Shown here: positions 26,182 through 34,333 of the stretch, piece after piece
How the letters are laid out: each line of letters opens with the position of its first letter
How positions within the stretch are numbered: position 1 is the stretch's first letter
Assembly: GCF_001026905.1 (NCBI RefSeq)
Contig: NZ_LAQL01000019.1
Location: 1 to 64,000, forward strand
Length of the DNA: 64,000 nt
Origin: Kiloniella spongiae
GTDB taxonomy: Bacteria > Pseudomonadota > Alphaproteobacteria > Kiloniellales > Kiloniellaceae
Direction of reading: 5' to 3'
Position numbers and translations under genes: made by a program
Notes under the pieces: generated by a model
Told to the model about the DNA's origin: nothing
Database searches by the model: none
Seen by the model: only the letters and a program-made list of their open reading frames with translations

Positions 26182-27855
26182 TTATTCAACAATTAGCTTT
26201 TGTGGTTTCGCCAACCATTCTCTACCACGTAACATCCCCTTCCAATAAACAGGCGGTAACATCTTTTCTTTCAAAAGCCACGCCATACGGGTTGGTTGTG
26301 TGCCATCTAAAAGCATCTTTGGAAAACTGGGCAACAGAACACCGCCGTACCCAAACTCGGCAAGGATAACTTTCCCGCGTTCAACAGTAAGTGGGCATGA
26401 ACCGTAACCGTTATATTGAGCAACTGGCGCTTTACCATTCATGTCTGCTACCACATTTTCGGCAACAATTGGTGCTTGAATGCGCGCCGCGGCTGCTGTT
26501 TTGGCATTTGGTGCATTCATAACATCCCCAAGAGACCAGATATTCTCAAAGGTTTTGTGGCGCAAAGTGGTCTGATCAACATCAACCCATCCCTTCGCGT
26601 CAGCGAGTGGTGAAACACGAATAAAATCAGGTGCTGTCTGTGGCGGGCAAACATGTATCATGTCGAAGTCTACCTCGACTCGCCTGACTGGCGTATCCGG
26701 CTTTGAAACATCAAACCATGCTTTTTGTGCGGTACCATCAACGGCGACAAGATTATAAAAAAAGTTTAACGTCGCATCGTATTTCTGCACATAACGTTCA
26801 AGTGCTGGTACATAATCCTTAACTCCAAACAATACGCCGCCAGCGTTATTAAAATGAATATCGATATTGTTCAGGACGTTGCGGCGCAACCATGCGTCGG
26901 CGGACAGATACATTGCCTTTTGTGGAGCACCTGCGCATTTTATTGGCATCGGAGGTTGCGTAAAAATCACCCTGCCTTCCGACATTTTCTGTACAAGCTC
27001 CCAGGTATAGGGCGCAAGATCGTAACGATAGTTTGATGTAACACCATTTTTTCCAAGTGTTTCGACAAGTCCGTCAATTTTGTTCCAATCAAGCTTGATG
27101 CCCGGACAAACAATCAAACGTTTATATTTGACGACGCGACAACCATCCAAAATAATAACATCGTCTTTGGGCTCAAAAGCGGCAACAGCAGCCTTAATCC
27201 ATTGGACACCTTTTGGGATTAGAGATCCCATGGTTTTCGCAGTTTCGTGCGCATCGAAAATGCCCCCGCCAACCATAGTCCACCCCGGTTGGTAATAATG
27301 AATATCAGCAGGATCTATGATGGCAATTTCAAGCTCTGGCTGCCGTGCTTTCAAGCTTGCAGCAACAGCGACACCCGCGGCACCCGCCCCAACAATAACC
27401 ACTTCAAAACTAGCATCAGCATGATCTATTGGTGTCTTGCCACCATTTGTAAGCCGTCGGACAACGCCCCCCATATCATATCCAGCTGTTTTAGCTGCGG
27501 ATAAAATATCAGGCACAGACATTTTATCAGCCTGACTTAGCGACCAGAGTGTCGCAGATCGTGTCCCGCTTCGACAATATGCCATGACAGGTTTTGGCAA
27601 TTCACGCATAGCGATACTAAAGCCAATAGTATCCTCATTCGACACCTTACCCGCAGTCACGGGAAGATAACGTATTTCCAACCCGTACTTCTCTGCTTCA
27701 GACGCAATTTCATTAAACGTTGGTTGATCTGCACCTTCTCCATCCGGGCGATTACAGATAATTGAACGAAATCCTAATTCAGCAAGCTGTTCCACGTCTT
27801 CTAATACAATCTGCGGGCTCACAGACAACTTGTCCGAAATGCTTTTTACATCCAT
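26182..27855 (-). CDS. Phosphatase-like (DUF442) / sulfide:quinone oxidoreductase fusion
   Basis: About 557 residues in two parts. Residues 1-140 are a DUF442/TIGR01244 phosphatase-like domain with the CX4R loop in MAYCRSGTRSATLW. Residues 150-557 are a flavoprotein with FAD motif FEVVIVGAGAAGVAVAASL, YYQPGWTMVGGG, PMPIKCAGAPQKAMYLSADAW, MIHVCPPQTAPDFI and NIWSLGDVMNAPNAKTAAAARIQAPIVAENV. These match mitochondrial-type (type II) sulfide:quinone oxidoreductase, which oxidises sulfide to protein- or thiol-bound persulfide and reduces quinone at the membrane. ATG 27855 is preferred over TTG 27876 because AGAGGA precedes it. The persulfide enzyme gene lies 126 bp upstream. Confidence 0.9.
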   Translation of the reverse strand: MDVKSISDKLSVSPQIVLEDVEQLAELGFRSIICNRPDGEGADQPTFNEIASEAEKYGLEIRYLPVTAGKVSNEDTIGFSIAMRELPKPVMAYCRSGTRSATLWSLSQADKMSVPDILSAAKTAGYDMGGVVRRLTNGGKTPIDHADASFEVVIVGAGAAGVAVAASLKARQPELEIAIIDPADIHYYQPGWTMVGGGIFDAHETAKTMGSLIPKGVQWIKAAVAAFEPKDDVIILDGCRVVKYKRLIVCPGIKLDWNKIDGLVETLGKNGVTSNYRYDLAPYTWELVQKMSEGRVIFTQPPMPIKCAGAPQKAMYLSADAWLRRNVLNNIDIHFNNAGGVLFGVKDYVPALERYVQKYDATLNFFYNLVAVDGTAQKAWFDVSKPDTPVRRVEVDFDMIHVCPPQTAPDFIRVSPLADAKGWVDVDQTTLRHKTFENIWSLGDVMNAPNAKTAAAARIQAPIVAENVVADMNGKAPVAQYNGYGSCPLTVERGKVILAEFGYGGVLLPSFPKMLLDGTQPTRMAWLLKEKMLPPVYWKGMLRGREWLAKPQKLIVE

Positions 27856-27981
27856 ATCATCTATTCCTCTTTCCAATGAAGTTTAGCCTCAGACAATCGT
27901 CAAACATTAACAAGAACGAATATCTATTGATCTCAATAATTCTGAGTATTGATTTTCTAGCAGATCTCTCGCCTTAGCTAA

Positions 27982-28863
27982 TCACAAGGCATTCACCGGT
28001 ACTTTAAGCATCAGATTGCCATCAGGATCTGAGGGAAGTTCACCTGCCCGCATATTTACTTGTAAAGAAGGCAGTATAAGTTTTGGCACATCTAGTTGAG
28101 CATCCCGTGCAGTACGAAATTTAATAAATTCTTCCCGTGTCTTTCCGAGGCCAACATGGATATTTTTTTGTTTCTGCTCTGCGACAGTGGTTTCCCATTG
28201 AATTTCTCGATCATTTGGTCCGTAGTCATGACACATAAAAAGGCGCATTTCGTCAGGTAAACTCAGCACTTTTTGAATACTGTCATAAAGCTTCCCAGCA
28301 TCTCCACCAGGAAAATCAGCACGGGCTGAGCCACTGTCCGGCATAAACAAAGTATCACCTGTAAAAGTCGCGTTCCCCATGACATGGGCCATACAGGCCG
28401 GAGTATGGCCGGGGGTGTAAATTGCAAAGCATTCCATCTGTCCTACCTTGTAGCGATCACCATCTTTAAACAAAGCATCAAACTGTGAACCATCACGTTG
28501 AAACTCTGTGCCTTCATTGAAAATTTTACCAAAGGTCTCTTGAACAAGCATTATCTTGTCGCCAACACCAACCTTACCCCCGAGCTCTGCTTGAATATAT
28601 GGGGCCGCACTAAGATGGTCAGCATGTACATGGGTCTCAATAATCCAGTCCAGCGTCAGACCACGCTCTTTCACTTCGTTAATCAGAACGTTTGCATGAT
28701 CATAAGAAATACGACCTGCGGCATAATTAATATCCAACACACTGTCCACAATTGCACAGCAGTCACTAGATGGATCTTTGATGATATAGCTGATTGTATT
28801 TGTCGCCTCATCAAAATGAGCCGATACATCAGGGACCGTTCGCATTTCTACGGGATATGGCAT
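27982..28863 (-). CDS. MBL-fold persulfide dioxygenase-like enzyme (Blh/ETHE1 type)
   Basis: A 293-residue metallo-beta-lactamase-fold protein. It has the metal site THVHADHLSAAPYI, then YTPGHTPACMAHV, FTGDTLFMPDSGSARADFPGG and MCHDYGPNDREIQWETTVAEQK. This arrangement matches Blh/ETHE1-related enzymes, which oxidise glutathione persulfide to sulfite and glutathione with a single iron. Its neighbours support this: the sulfide:quinone oxidoreductase fusion is directly downstream and DUF2892 directly upstream. AGAGGAAA before the ATG is a clear ribosome site. A Crp/Fnr-like box lies 63-77 bp upstream. Confidence 0.9.
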   Translation of the reverse strand: MPYPVEMRTVPDVSAHFDEATNTISYIIKDPSSDCCAIVDSVLDINYAAGRISYDHANVLINEVKERGLTLDWIIETHVHADHLSAAPYIQAELGGKVGVGDKIMLVQETFGKIFNEGTEFQRDGSQFDALFKDGDRYKVGQMECFAIYTPGHTPACMAHVMGNATFTGDTLFMPDSGSARADFPGGDAGKLYDSIQKVLSLPDEMRLFMCHDYGPNDREIQWETTVAEQKQKNIHVGLGKTREEFIKFRTARDAQLDVPKLILPSLQVNMRAGELPSDPDGNLMLKVPVNAL

Positions 28864-28925
28864 GAAAGTTTCCTCTTTTCAGGAAGCGTCAATTGTTCTG
28901 TGATAAAATTAAATGAATTACGACC

Positions 28926-28940
28926 TTGATTTCAGATCAA
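28926..28940. promoter_or_regulatory. Candidate Crp/Fnr-family binding site
   Basis: TTGATTTCAGATCAA has perfect TTGAT/ATCAA half-sites with a 5-nt spacer (FNR sites have 4). It is 63 bp upstream of the persulfide-enzyme start, in a module with its own Crp/Fnr regulator. Confidence 0.45.
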
Positions 28941-29121
28941 CGGGCCAAACAACAGCCCTTCAAAACAGGCCGGCAAGTTTCGATAAAGCTTGTAACATCA
29001 GTTTTGTACTATGATCAGACAGTGCGCCCTGCCTCAACATATCAAATTAAGCAGTCAACACACCATTTACATTGAACATGGACATTACCCAACAGATAAC
29101 AAAAATGACGAAGTATATTGC

Positions 29122-29337
29122 TCAGCACGACTTACAGGTTCGAATACCCAATATCGAATAAAGGGGGCATATTCGAATAAGAGATACCAAAAGCATCACA
29201 ACCCCAAGCGAAACAGACGTATATGTCATCCAAGTCGTATCAAAATAGGAAAGGCCACTGACAAAAGGACTTGTAATCAAAATCAGAGCAAAGATCAGAC
29301 GAATTGCCTGATCAAGCGAGCCAATATTTCTTGTCAT
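29122..29337 (-). CDS. DUF2892 / YgaP-like small membrane protein
   Basis: A 71-residue protein with two membrane helices (AIRLIFALILITSPFVSGLSYF and TWMTYTSVSLGVVMLLVSLIRICPLYSILGI) and the family endings RNIGSLDQAIR and CPLYSILGI(R/N)TC. DUF2892 proteins occur alone or fused to rhodanese, as in YgaP, and often accompany sulfide oxidation genes. The terminal cysteines (CPLY, TCKSC) could handle sulfane sulfur; this is inference. GGAGAA lies 6 nt before the ATG. It sits between the regulator and the persulfide enzyme genes. Confidence 0.88.
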   Translation of the reverse strand: MTRNIGSLDQAIRLIFALILITSPFVSGLSYFDTTWMTYTSVSLGVVMLLVSLIRICPLYSILGIRTCKSC

Positions 29338-29423
29338 TATTTATTCTCCTTCAAAGCTATATTCAAAATAAAGCTTTAGAGGAAACACATCAGTGACTAA
29401 GTCACCAAAAGTTTGAAAATTTT

Positions 29424-30110
29424 CTATTCGTTTTTGTCTGCAAGAATTATCAATTCATTACGCATGAGGATCATAACTGTACCTCGAGCCTGTTCTACCC
29501 AGCCCCGTCGTTGAAATTCCTGCAACTGACGCGATATAACTTCACGGGCAGTACCAAGCTCAATAGACAGCTTTTGATGCGTGGTGTTAATACTATCTTT
29601 GCCTTCAGACAGCTCGATAAGTTTCTGAGCGAGCCGGACATCAATACGTTGAAAAGCAACCTCATCAACCATCAGAAAAAGATCCGTAATGCGTTTGGAA
29701 AATGCGGCAAAAACAAAATTTCGAAACCCATGAGACTGAGCAACAAGTTCATCAAATAACTGTCGGGGTATCGCAGCTGCCCTTATATTAGTTTCAGCAA
29801 TTCCCTCTGCAGAATAATCGTCATAAGCAAGAAGACATGCCGTCGTCAGGACACAACTTTCCCCGGCATGAATGCGGTAGAGCACGATTTCTCTTCCTGT
29901 ATCAGATATTTGTTGTACGCGCACAGACCCATCTAGCAGAAAGAGCATATTTTCTGGTGATTTTCCTGGACCAAAAATAACGCTATTTTCCTTTACAGAC
30001 AAAACACTACTACGCTTTAACAAAAGTTCTTTCGTCTGGACATCAAGCTGGGAAAGGCCAGGAAACTGTTCAACCCATTCCACGGTATCTGAATCACGAA
30101 TTATTTGCAT
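29424..30110 (-). CDS. Crp/Fnr family regulator with two cysteines
   Basis: A 228-residue regulator. The N-terminal cyclic-nucleotide-type beta-barrel (KENSVIFGPGKSPENMLFLLDGSVRVQQISDTGREIVLYRIHAGESCVLTTACLLA) is followed by a long dimer helix and a winged HTH with LSIELGTAREVISRQLQEFQRRGWVEQARG. It has only two cysteines, Cys86 and Cys92, and lacks the four-cysteine Fe-S set of FNR. It is the most upstream gene of the sulfide module on this strand and probably controls it. Sensing of persulfide or redox state by the pair is inference. Confidence 0.85.
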   Translation of the reverse strand: MQIIRDSDTVEWVEQFPGLSQLDVQTKELLLKRSSVLSVKENSVIFGPGKSPENMLFLLDGSVRVQQISDTGREIVLYRIHAGESCVLTTACLLAYDDYSAEGIAETNIRAAAIPRQLFDELVAQSHGFRNFVFAAFSKRITDLFLMVDEVAFQRIDVRLAQKLIELSEGKDSINTTHQKLSIELGTAREVISRQLQEFQRRGWVEQARGTVMILMRNELIILADKNE

Positions 30111-30514
30111 GTTAACTGACCACCTGTGTATTTGCAGTTTGCAAAGGCGCGATCAGATCCATTGATTGTCACGACGATCCTCCCCTTCCCAAATGTATAA
30201 ACAATCTTCAAAACATGAAGGTTAATCCCTTTTCGAATTTTGACAACATCACCAACACGAATAAGGTTTGTTTTTTTTCAAAGCTACTAATTGAAAATAA
30301 AAGAATACATAATTCCTATAGCTTGTCAGCGTCATGACCTCTCCGCTGATCAGTCATTCACGATAAAAATCATAATTGTTATACTAGTTTACAAAACAAA
30401 AATTGCATATTTTAAAAGCAAATTACCTAATTTAAATCATGGCCTACCAATAAATTCACTTTGGCTATATCCATCTGTATTTTTGCTTGATAATGTGAAG
30501 GGCACTCTCCTTTT
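30111..30514. other. Divergent intergenic region
   Basis: About 400 bp between the Crp/Fnr regulator (minus) and a DMT transporter (plus). It is A/T-rich with a run of eight T near 30270. I see no gene, strong hairpin or convincing Crp/Fnr box here. Confidence 0.45.
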
Positions 30515-31414
30515 ATGGATCACCCCATCATGACGATAAGCAAAAAACCTCTGTGGTTAATACTCGCGCCTGTTGCCTTCACATTTCTGTGGGCTGGGGG
30601 ATATGGCGTTGCCAAAGTAGGACTTCAATATGCTGAGCCAATGACGCTGCTTTCCATGCGCTTTTCATTTGTCGTGATTTTGCTGGTGCCGTTCTATTTT
30701 TTTTTCAAGCCTTCCCTGCCCCAACGGGCCGCTGATTGGCTTCATCTGATTGTTGTCGGCGTTCTGGTACAGGCGGTCTATTTTGGCTTTTGCTGGTGGG
30801 CGTTCAGATCTGGCGTATCTGCTGGTGTTTTGGCTATTTTCATGTCTTTACAGCCGATACTTGTCGCAATACTGGCCCCCAGGCTTGCTCGGGAAAAAGT
30901 CAGTTGGCTTCGCTGGCTTGGCCTACTACTTGGCCTCACAGGGGTTTTAATTGTGATCGTGGCCAGATCGGATATAGAGCCTCCGACCCTGATCGGCGTT
31001 AGTTTCAGCGTGCTTGGATTACTGGGAATTACCAGTGGTGTGCTCTATGAAAAACGCTTTGGTGGCGGTTACCACCCAATTGTTGCCAACATGGTCCAGT
31101 ATGCAGCAGGATTTGCAGTCGTCGCCCCCATTGCCTTGACCTTTGAGACTATGCAGGTCAACTGGACTGTCGAATTCTTTGCCGCCCTCGGTTATCTGGC
31201 AATTGGCAACTCAATCCTGGCCATGAGCTTGTTGCTCGCCATGATACGCGCTGGCGAAGTATCCCGGGTATCATCACTAATGTTCCTTGTTCCGCCACTT
31301 GCCGCACTATTCGGGTGGTTGCTCCTGGGCGAAGAAATGCCCCTGTTTGCCTGGGGTGGAATGGCCATCGCTGCCATAGGAGTAGTTATCGTTTCCAGAA
31401 ATAGAACCGTCTAA
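30515..31414 (+). CDS. EamA/DMT family transporter
   Basis: A 299-residue inner-membrane protein with ten predicted helices in two EamA repeats: FTFLWAGGYGVAKVGLQYAEPMTLLSMRF opens the first, and the second runs from about residue 155 to 295, ending AFAWGGMAIAAIGVVIVSRN. DMT transporters export metabolites such as amino acids, but the cargo is unknown. Two ATG starts (30515 and 30530) are possible and neither has a strong ribosome site. It converges on a remnant and the ppdK gene. Confidence 0.88.
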   Translation: MDHPIMTISKKPLWLILAPVAFTFLWAGGYGVAKVGLQYAEPMTLLSMRFSFVVILLVPFYFFFKPSLPQRAADWLHLIVVGVLVQAVYFGFCWWAFRSGVSAGVLAIFMSLQPILVAILAPRLAREKVSWLRWLGLLLGLTGVLIVIVARSDIEPPTLIGVSFSVLGLLGITSGVLYEKRFGGGYHPIVANMVQYAAGFAVVAPIALTFETMQVNWTVEFFAALGYLAIGNSILAMSLLLAMIRAGEVSRVSSLMFLVPPLAALFGWLLLGEEMPLFAWGGMAIAAIGVVIVSRNRTV

Positions 31415-31418
31415 TTTC

Positions 31419-31589
31419 TTATTGCTTTTTCCCTGCCGTCCTGAGAACGGCTTTAAATGCATCAAGATAAAGCTTATCCAGTTCACCGTTTTTACGAAGG
31501 AACTCAATGTACGGGAACAAGGTCTGCATGGCGTTTGTGGAGGTAATGGAACAAAGATATGACCCGCCCTGAAATACGGTGACGTTTTT
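31419..31589 (-). pseudogene. Possible C-terminal gene remnant upstream of no known family
   Basis: The minus strand reads 56 codons to TAA at 31419-31421 with natural composition (TNAMQTLFPYIEFLRKNGEL, then a basic helix). The frame closes upstream at a run of seven A, where a one-base slip would open it again. No ribosome site is seen and the family is not recognised. It may be a truncated gene tail left beside ppdK. Confidence 0.3.
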
Positions 31590-31611
31590 TTAAGAACGGG
31601 ACAGTCCAAAC

Positions 31612-31638
31612 AAAAAAGGTGACCGAAGCCACCCTTTT
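31612..31638 (-). terminator. Terminator of ppdK
   Basis: On the minus strand GGGTGG-CTTC-GGTCACC forms a GC hairpin flanked by AAAA and a TTTTTT run, 27 bp beyond the ppdK stop. Confidence 0.75.
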
Positions 31639-31664
31639 ATATAACTGCTTCTTATAGAGCAGTG

Positions 31665-34325
31665 TTACTTTTTAATCGCGGCTTGTGCTGCGGCAAGGCG
31701 AGCGATTGGCACGCGGAATGGAGAACAGGAAACGTAGTTCAATCCAACCTTCTGGCAGAAATTGATGGACGCCGGATCTCCGCCGTGTTCACCACAAATA
31801 CCAAGTTTGATATCACTACGCGTTTTCCGTCCACGTTCTGCAGCGATCTCAACCAGCTCACCGACACCTTCCTGATCCAGAGAGATGAACGGATCTTGTT
31901 CAATGATGCCGTTACGCTCGTAAGCACCAAGGAAATTCCCCGCATCATCACGAGACAAACCAAAGGTTGTTTGCGTCAAATCATTGGTTCCGAATGAGAA
32001 GAACTCAGCTTCTTCCGCAATATCCGCAGCACGTAGTGCCGCACGTGGAAGCTCAATCATCGTACCAACAAGATATTTCATCTCGACACCTTCGGCAGCC
32101 ATAACTTCTTTGGCAACACGATCAACAAGCGCCTTGAGGATCTCAAGCTCTTTCTTCATGCCAACCAGCGGGATCATCACTTCTGGTTCAACAGTCTGAC
32201 CTTCGGATTTTGAAACCTGTGCTGCAGCTTCAAAAATTGCCCTAGCCTGCATTTCATAAATCTCAGGATAGGAAATACCTAAACGACAGCCACGGTGCCC
32301 AAGCATCGGGTTTGTTTCCGACATCTTTGCAGCACGCGCATGCAGCTTTTCAATCGGCACGCCAGCAGCATCCGCAACGTCCTGCATCTCTTCCGTCCCG
32401 TGAGGCAGAAATTCATGCAGAGGCGGATCAAGCAAACGAATTGTTACCGGTAATCCCGCCATAATTTTGAAGATCTCGACAAAATCTTCACGCTGCATCG
32501 GCAAGATTTTATCCAGTGCTTTACGACGCCCTGTTTCATCATCAGACAGGATCATTTCACGCACAGCAACAATACGGTCCGCATCAAAGAACATGTGTTC
32601 AGTACGGCAAAGCCCAATACCTTCCGCGCCAAAACTGCGCGCAGTGCGGCAATCATTCGGTGTCTCGGCGTTGGTGCGTACCTTCATCGTCCGGATCTTG
32701 TCTGCCCATTCCATAAGGGTCGAGAAATTACCAGACATTTCCGGTTGAATTGTTGGAATTTCCCCCAACATAACTTCACCATTACTACCGTCAATGGTGA
32801 TGATATCACCGGCCCTCAGTTCTTCACCCCGAACAATCATGGTTTCGTTTTTGTAATCCATGCGCAGATCGCCCGCACCGGACACACACGGACGGCCCAT
32901 ACCACGCGCCACCACAGCCGCGTGAGACGTCATCCCGCCACGAGAGGTCAGAATACCTTTGGCAGCGTGCATACCGTGAATATCTTCCGGTGATGTTTCT
33001 GTCCGACAAAGGATAACGCCCTTACCGGATTGTGCCATTTTTTCGGCTTCATCAGCAGAGAATACAATTTGGCCGGAGGCCGCACCAGGTGAAGCCGGTA
33101 AGCCATGGCCAATCACATTACGATCAGCATCGGGGTCAAGTGTCGGGTGCAACAACTGATCAAGCGCAGCAGGTTCAACACGACCAACTGCTTCTTCTTT
33201 TGTGATCAGACCTTCGGCAACCATATCAACCGCAATCTGAAGAGCAGCAGCCGTTGTACGCTTACCTGCACGGGTTTGTAGCATAAAGAGCTTGTTGGAC
33301 TGAACGGTGAATTCAATGTCCTGCATATCGCGATAATGCTTTTCCAGAATATGACGCGTTTCATCAAGCTGCTTGAACACCTCTGGCATTGTTTCTTCCA
33401 TGGATGGAAGGTCAGAGTTCTGTTCTTCTTTGCCTTTGATCGTCAGGTTTTGCGGTGTACGGATCCCCGCAACCACATCTTCGCCTTGGGCATTGATCAG
33501 GTACTCACCATAGAAAGCATTTTCACCTGTCGAAGGATTACGAGTAAAGGCAACCCCGGTAGAACAGTCATCGCCCATGTTACCAAAGACCATAGCCTGT
33601 ACATTGACCGCCGTTCCCCACGCTGCGGGGATGTCGTTCAGTTTACGATAGGTTGTTGCACGAGCGTTCATCCATGAACCGAATACTGCAGATACCGCAC
33701 CCCAAAGCTGTTCTTTCGGGTCCTGCGGGAAAGGCTGACCGTATTCTTCTTCAACAATCTTCTTGTATTGGACAATAATTCCCTTCCAGTCTTCGGCTGA
33801 AAGTTCTGTATCCAGAATTAGTCCGTTATCTTCTTTGTGCAATTCCAGGATTTCTTCGAAGAAGTGGTGATCAACTTCGAGAACAACATCACTGTACATC
33901 TGGATAAAGCGACGATAGCTGTCATAGGCGAAACGCTCGTCACCTGATACCTTGGCAAGACCTTCGACAGTAATATCGTTAAGGCCAAGGTTGAGGACCG
34001 TGTCCATCATGCCCGGCATGGAAGCGCGTGCGCCGGAACGAACGGAGACAAGCAGAGGGTTCGCGTTGTCTCCAAACTTAACACCGACAATATCTTCTAT
34101 TTGGCCAAGGGCTTCATCAACCTGACCAGCAAGATCATCCGGATAGTTTCGATCATTATCATAATAGGCCGTACAGACTTCGGTGGAGATGGTAAAACCG
34201 GGCGGGACCGGAAGCCCCAGCGATGACATCTCGGCAAGGTTAGCCCCCTTGCCGCCGAGTAGTTCCTTCATGTCGGCTTTGCCGTCAGCCTTGCCATTAC
34301 CGAAACTGTAGACCCATTTGGTCAT
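31665..34325 (-). CDS. ppdK: Pyruvate, phosphate dikinase
   Basis: About 886 residues, the normal size. It reversibly makes phosphoenolpyruvate, AMP and PPi from pyruvate, ATP and phosphate. Domains in order are the ATP-grasp part (KELLGGKGANLAEMSSLGLPVPPGFTIS, VRSGARASMPGMMDTVLNLG), the phosphohistidine swivel domain with catalytic His in LTSRGGMTSHAAVVARGMGRPCVSG, and the PEP/pyruvate barrel ending LGICGEHGGDPASINFC with the catalytic cysteine. Start at ATG 34325 (MTKWVYSFG) matches the family; an upstream in-frame extension overlaps glyS and is rejected. It lies 8 bp after the glyS stop. Confidence 0.95.
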   Translation of the reverse strand: MTKWVYSFGNGKADGKADMKELLGGKGANLAEMSSLGLPVPPGFTISTEVCTAYYDNDRNYPDDLAGQVDEALGQIEDIVGVKFGDNANPLLVSVRSGARASMPGMMDTVLNLGLNDITVEGLAKVSGDERFAYDSYRRFIQMYSDVVLEVDHHFFEEILELHKEDNGLILDTELSAEDWKGIIVQYKKIVEEEYGQPFPQDPKEQLWGAVSAVFGSWMNARATTYRKLNDIPAAWGTAVNVQAMVFGNMGDDCSTGVAFTRNPSTGENAFYGEYLINAQGEDVVAGIRTPQNLTIKGKEEQNSDLPSMEETMPEVFKQLDETRHILEKHYRDMQDIEFTVQSNKLFMLQTRAGKRTTAAALQIAVDMVAEGLITKEEAVGRVEPAALDQLLHPTLDPDADRNVIGHGLPASPGAASGQIVFSADEAEKMAQSGKGVILCRTETSPEDIHGMHAAKGILTSRGGMTSHAAVVARGMGRPCVSGAGDLRMDYKNETMIVRGEELRAGDIITIDGSNGEVMLGEIPTIQPEMSGNFSTLMEWADKIRTMKVRTNAETPNDCRTARSFGAEGIGLCRTEHMFFDADRIVAVREMILSDDETGRRKALDKILPMQREDFVEIFKIMAGLPVTIRLLDPPLHEFLPHGTEEMQDVADAAGVPIEKLHARAAKMSETNPMLGHRGCRLGISYPEIYEMQARAIFEAAAQVSKSEGQTVEPEVMIPLVGMKKELEILKALVDRVAKEVMAAEGVEMKYLVGTMIELPRAALRAADIAEEAEFFSFGTNDLTQTTFGLSRDDAGNFLGAYERNGIIEQDPFISLDQEGVGELVEIAAERGRKTRSDIKLGICGEHGGDPASINFCQKVGLNYVSCSPFRVPIARLAAAQAAIKK

Positions 34326-34333
34326 TTTCTCAT

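Noticed and set aside
29011-29379. 122-codon plus-strand frame over the DUF2892 gene
   Set aside because: Antisense to a well-supported DUF2892 gene with a strong ribosome site; composition is His/Lys/Asn-rich and without domains.
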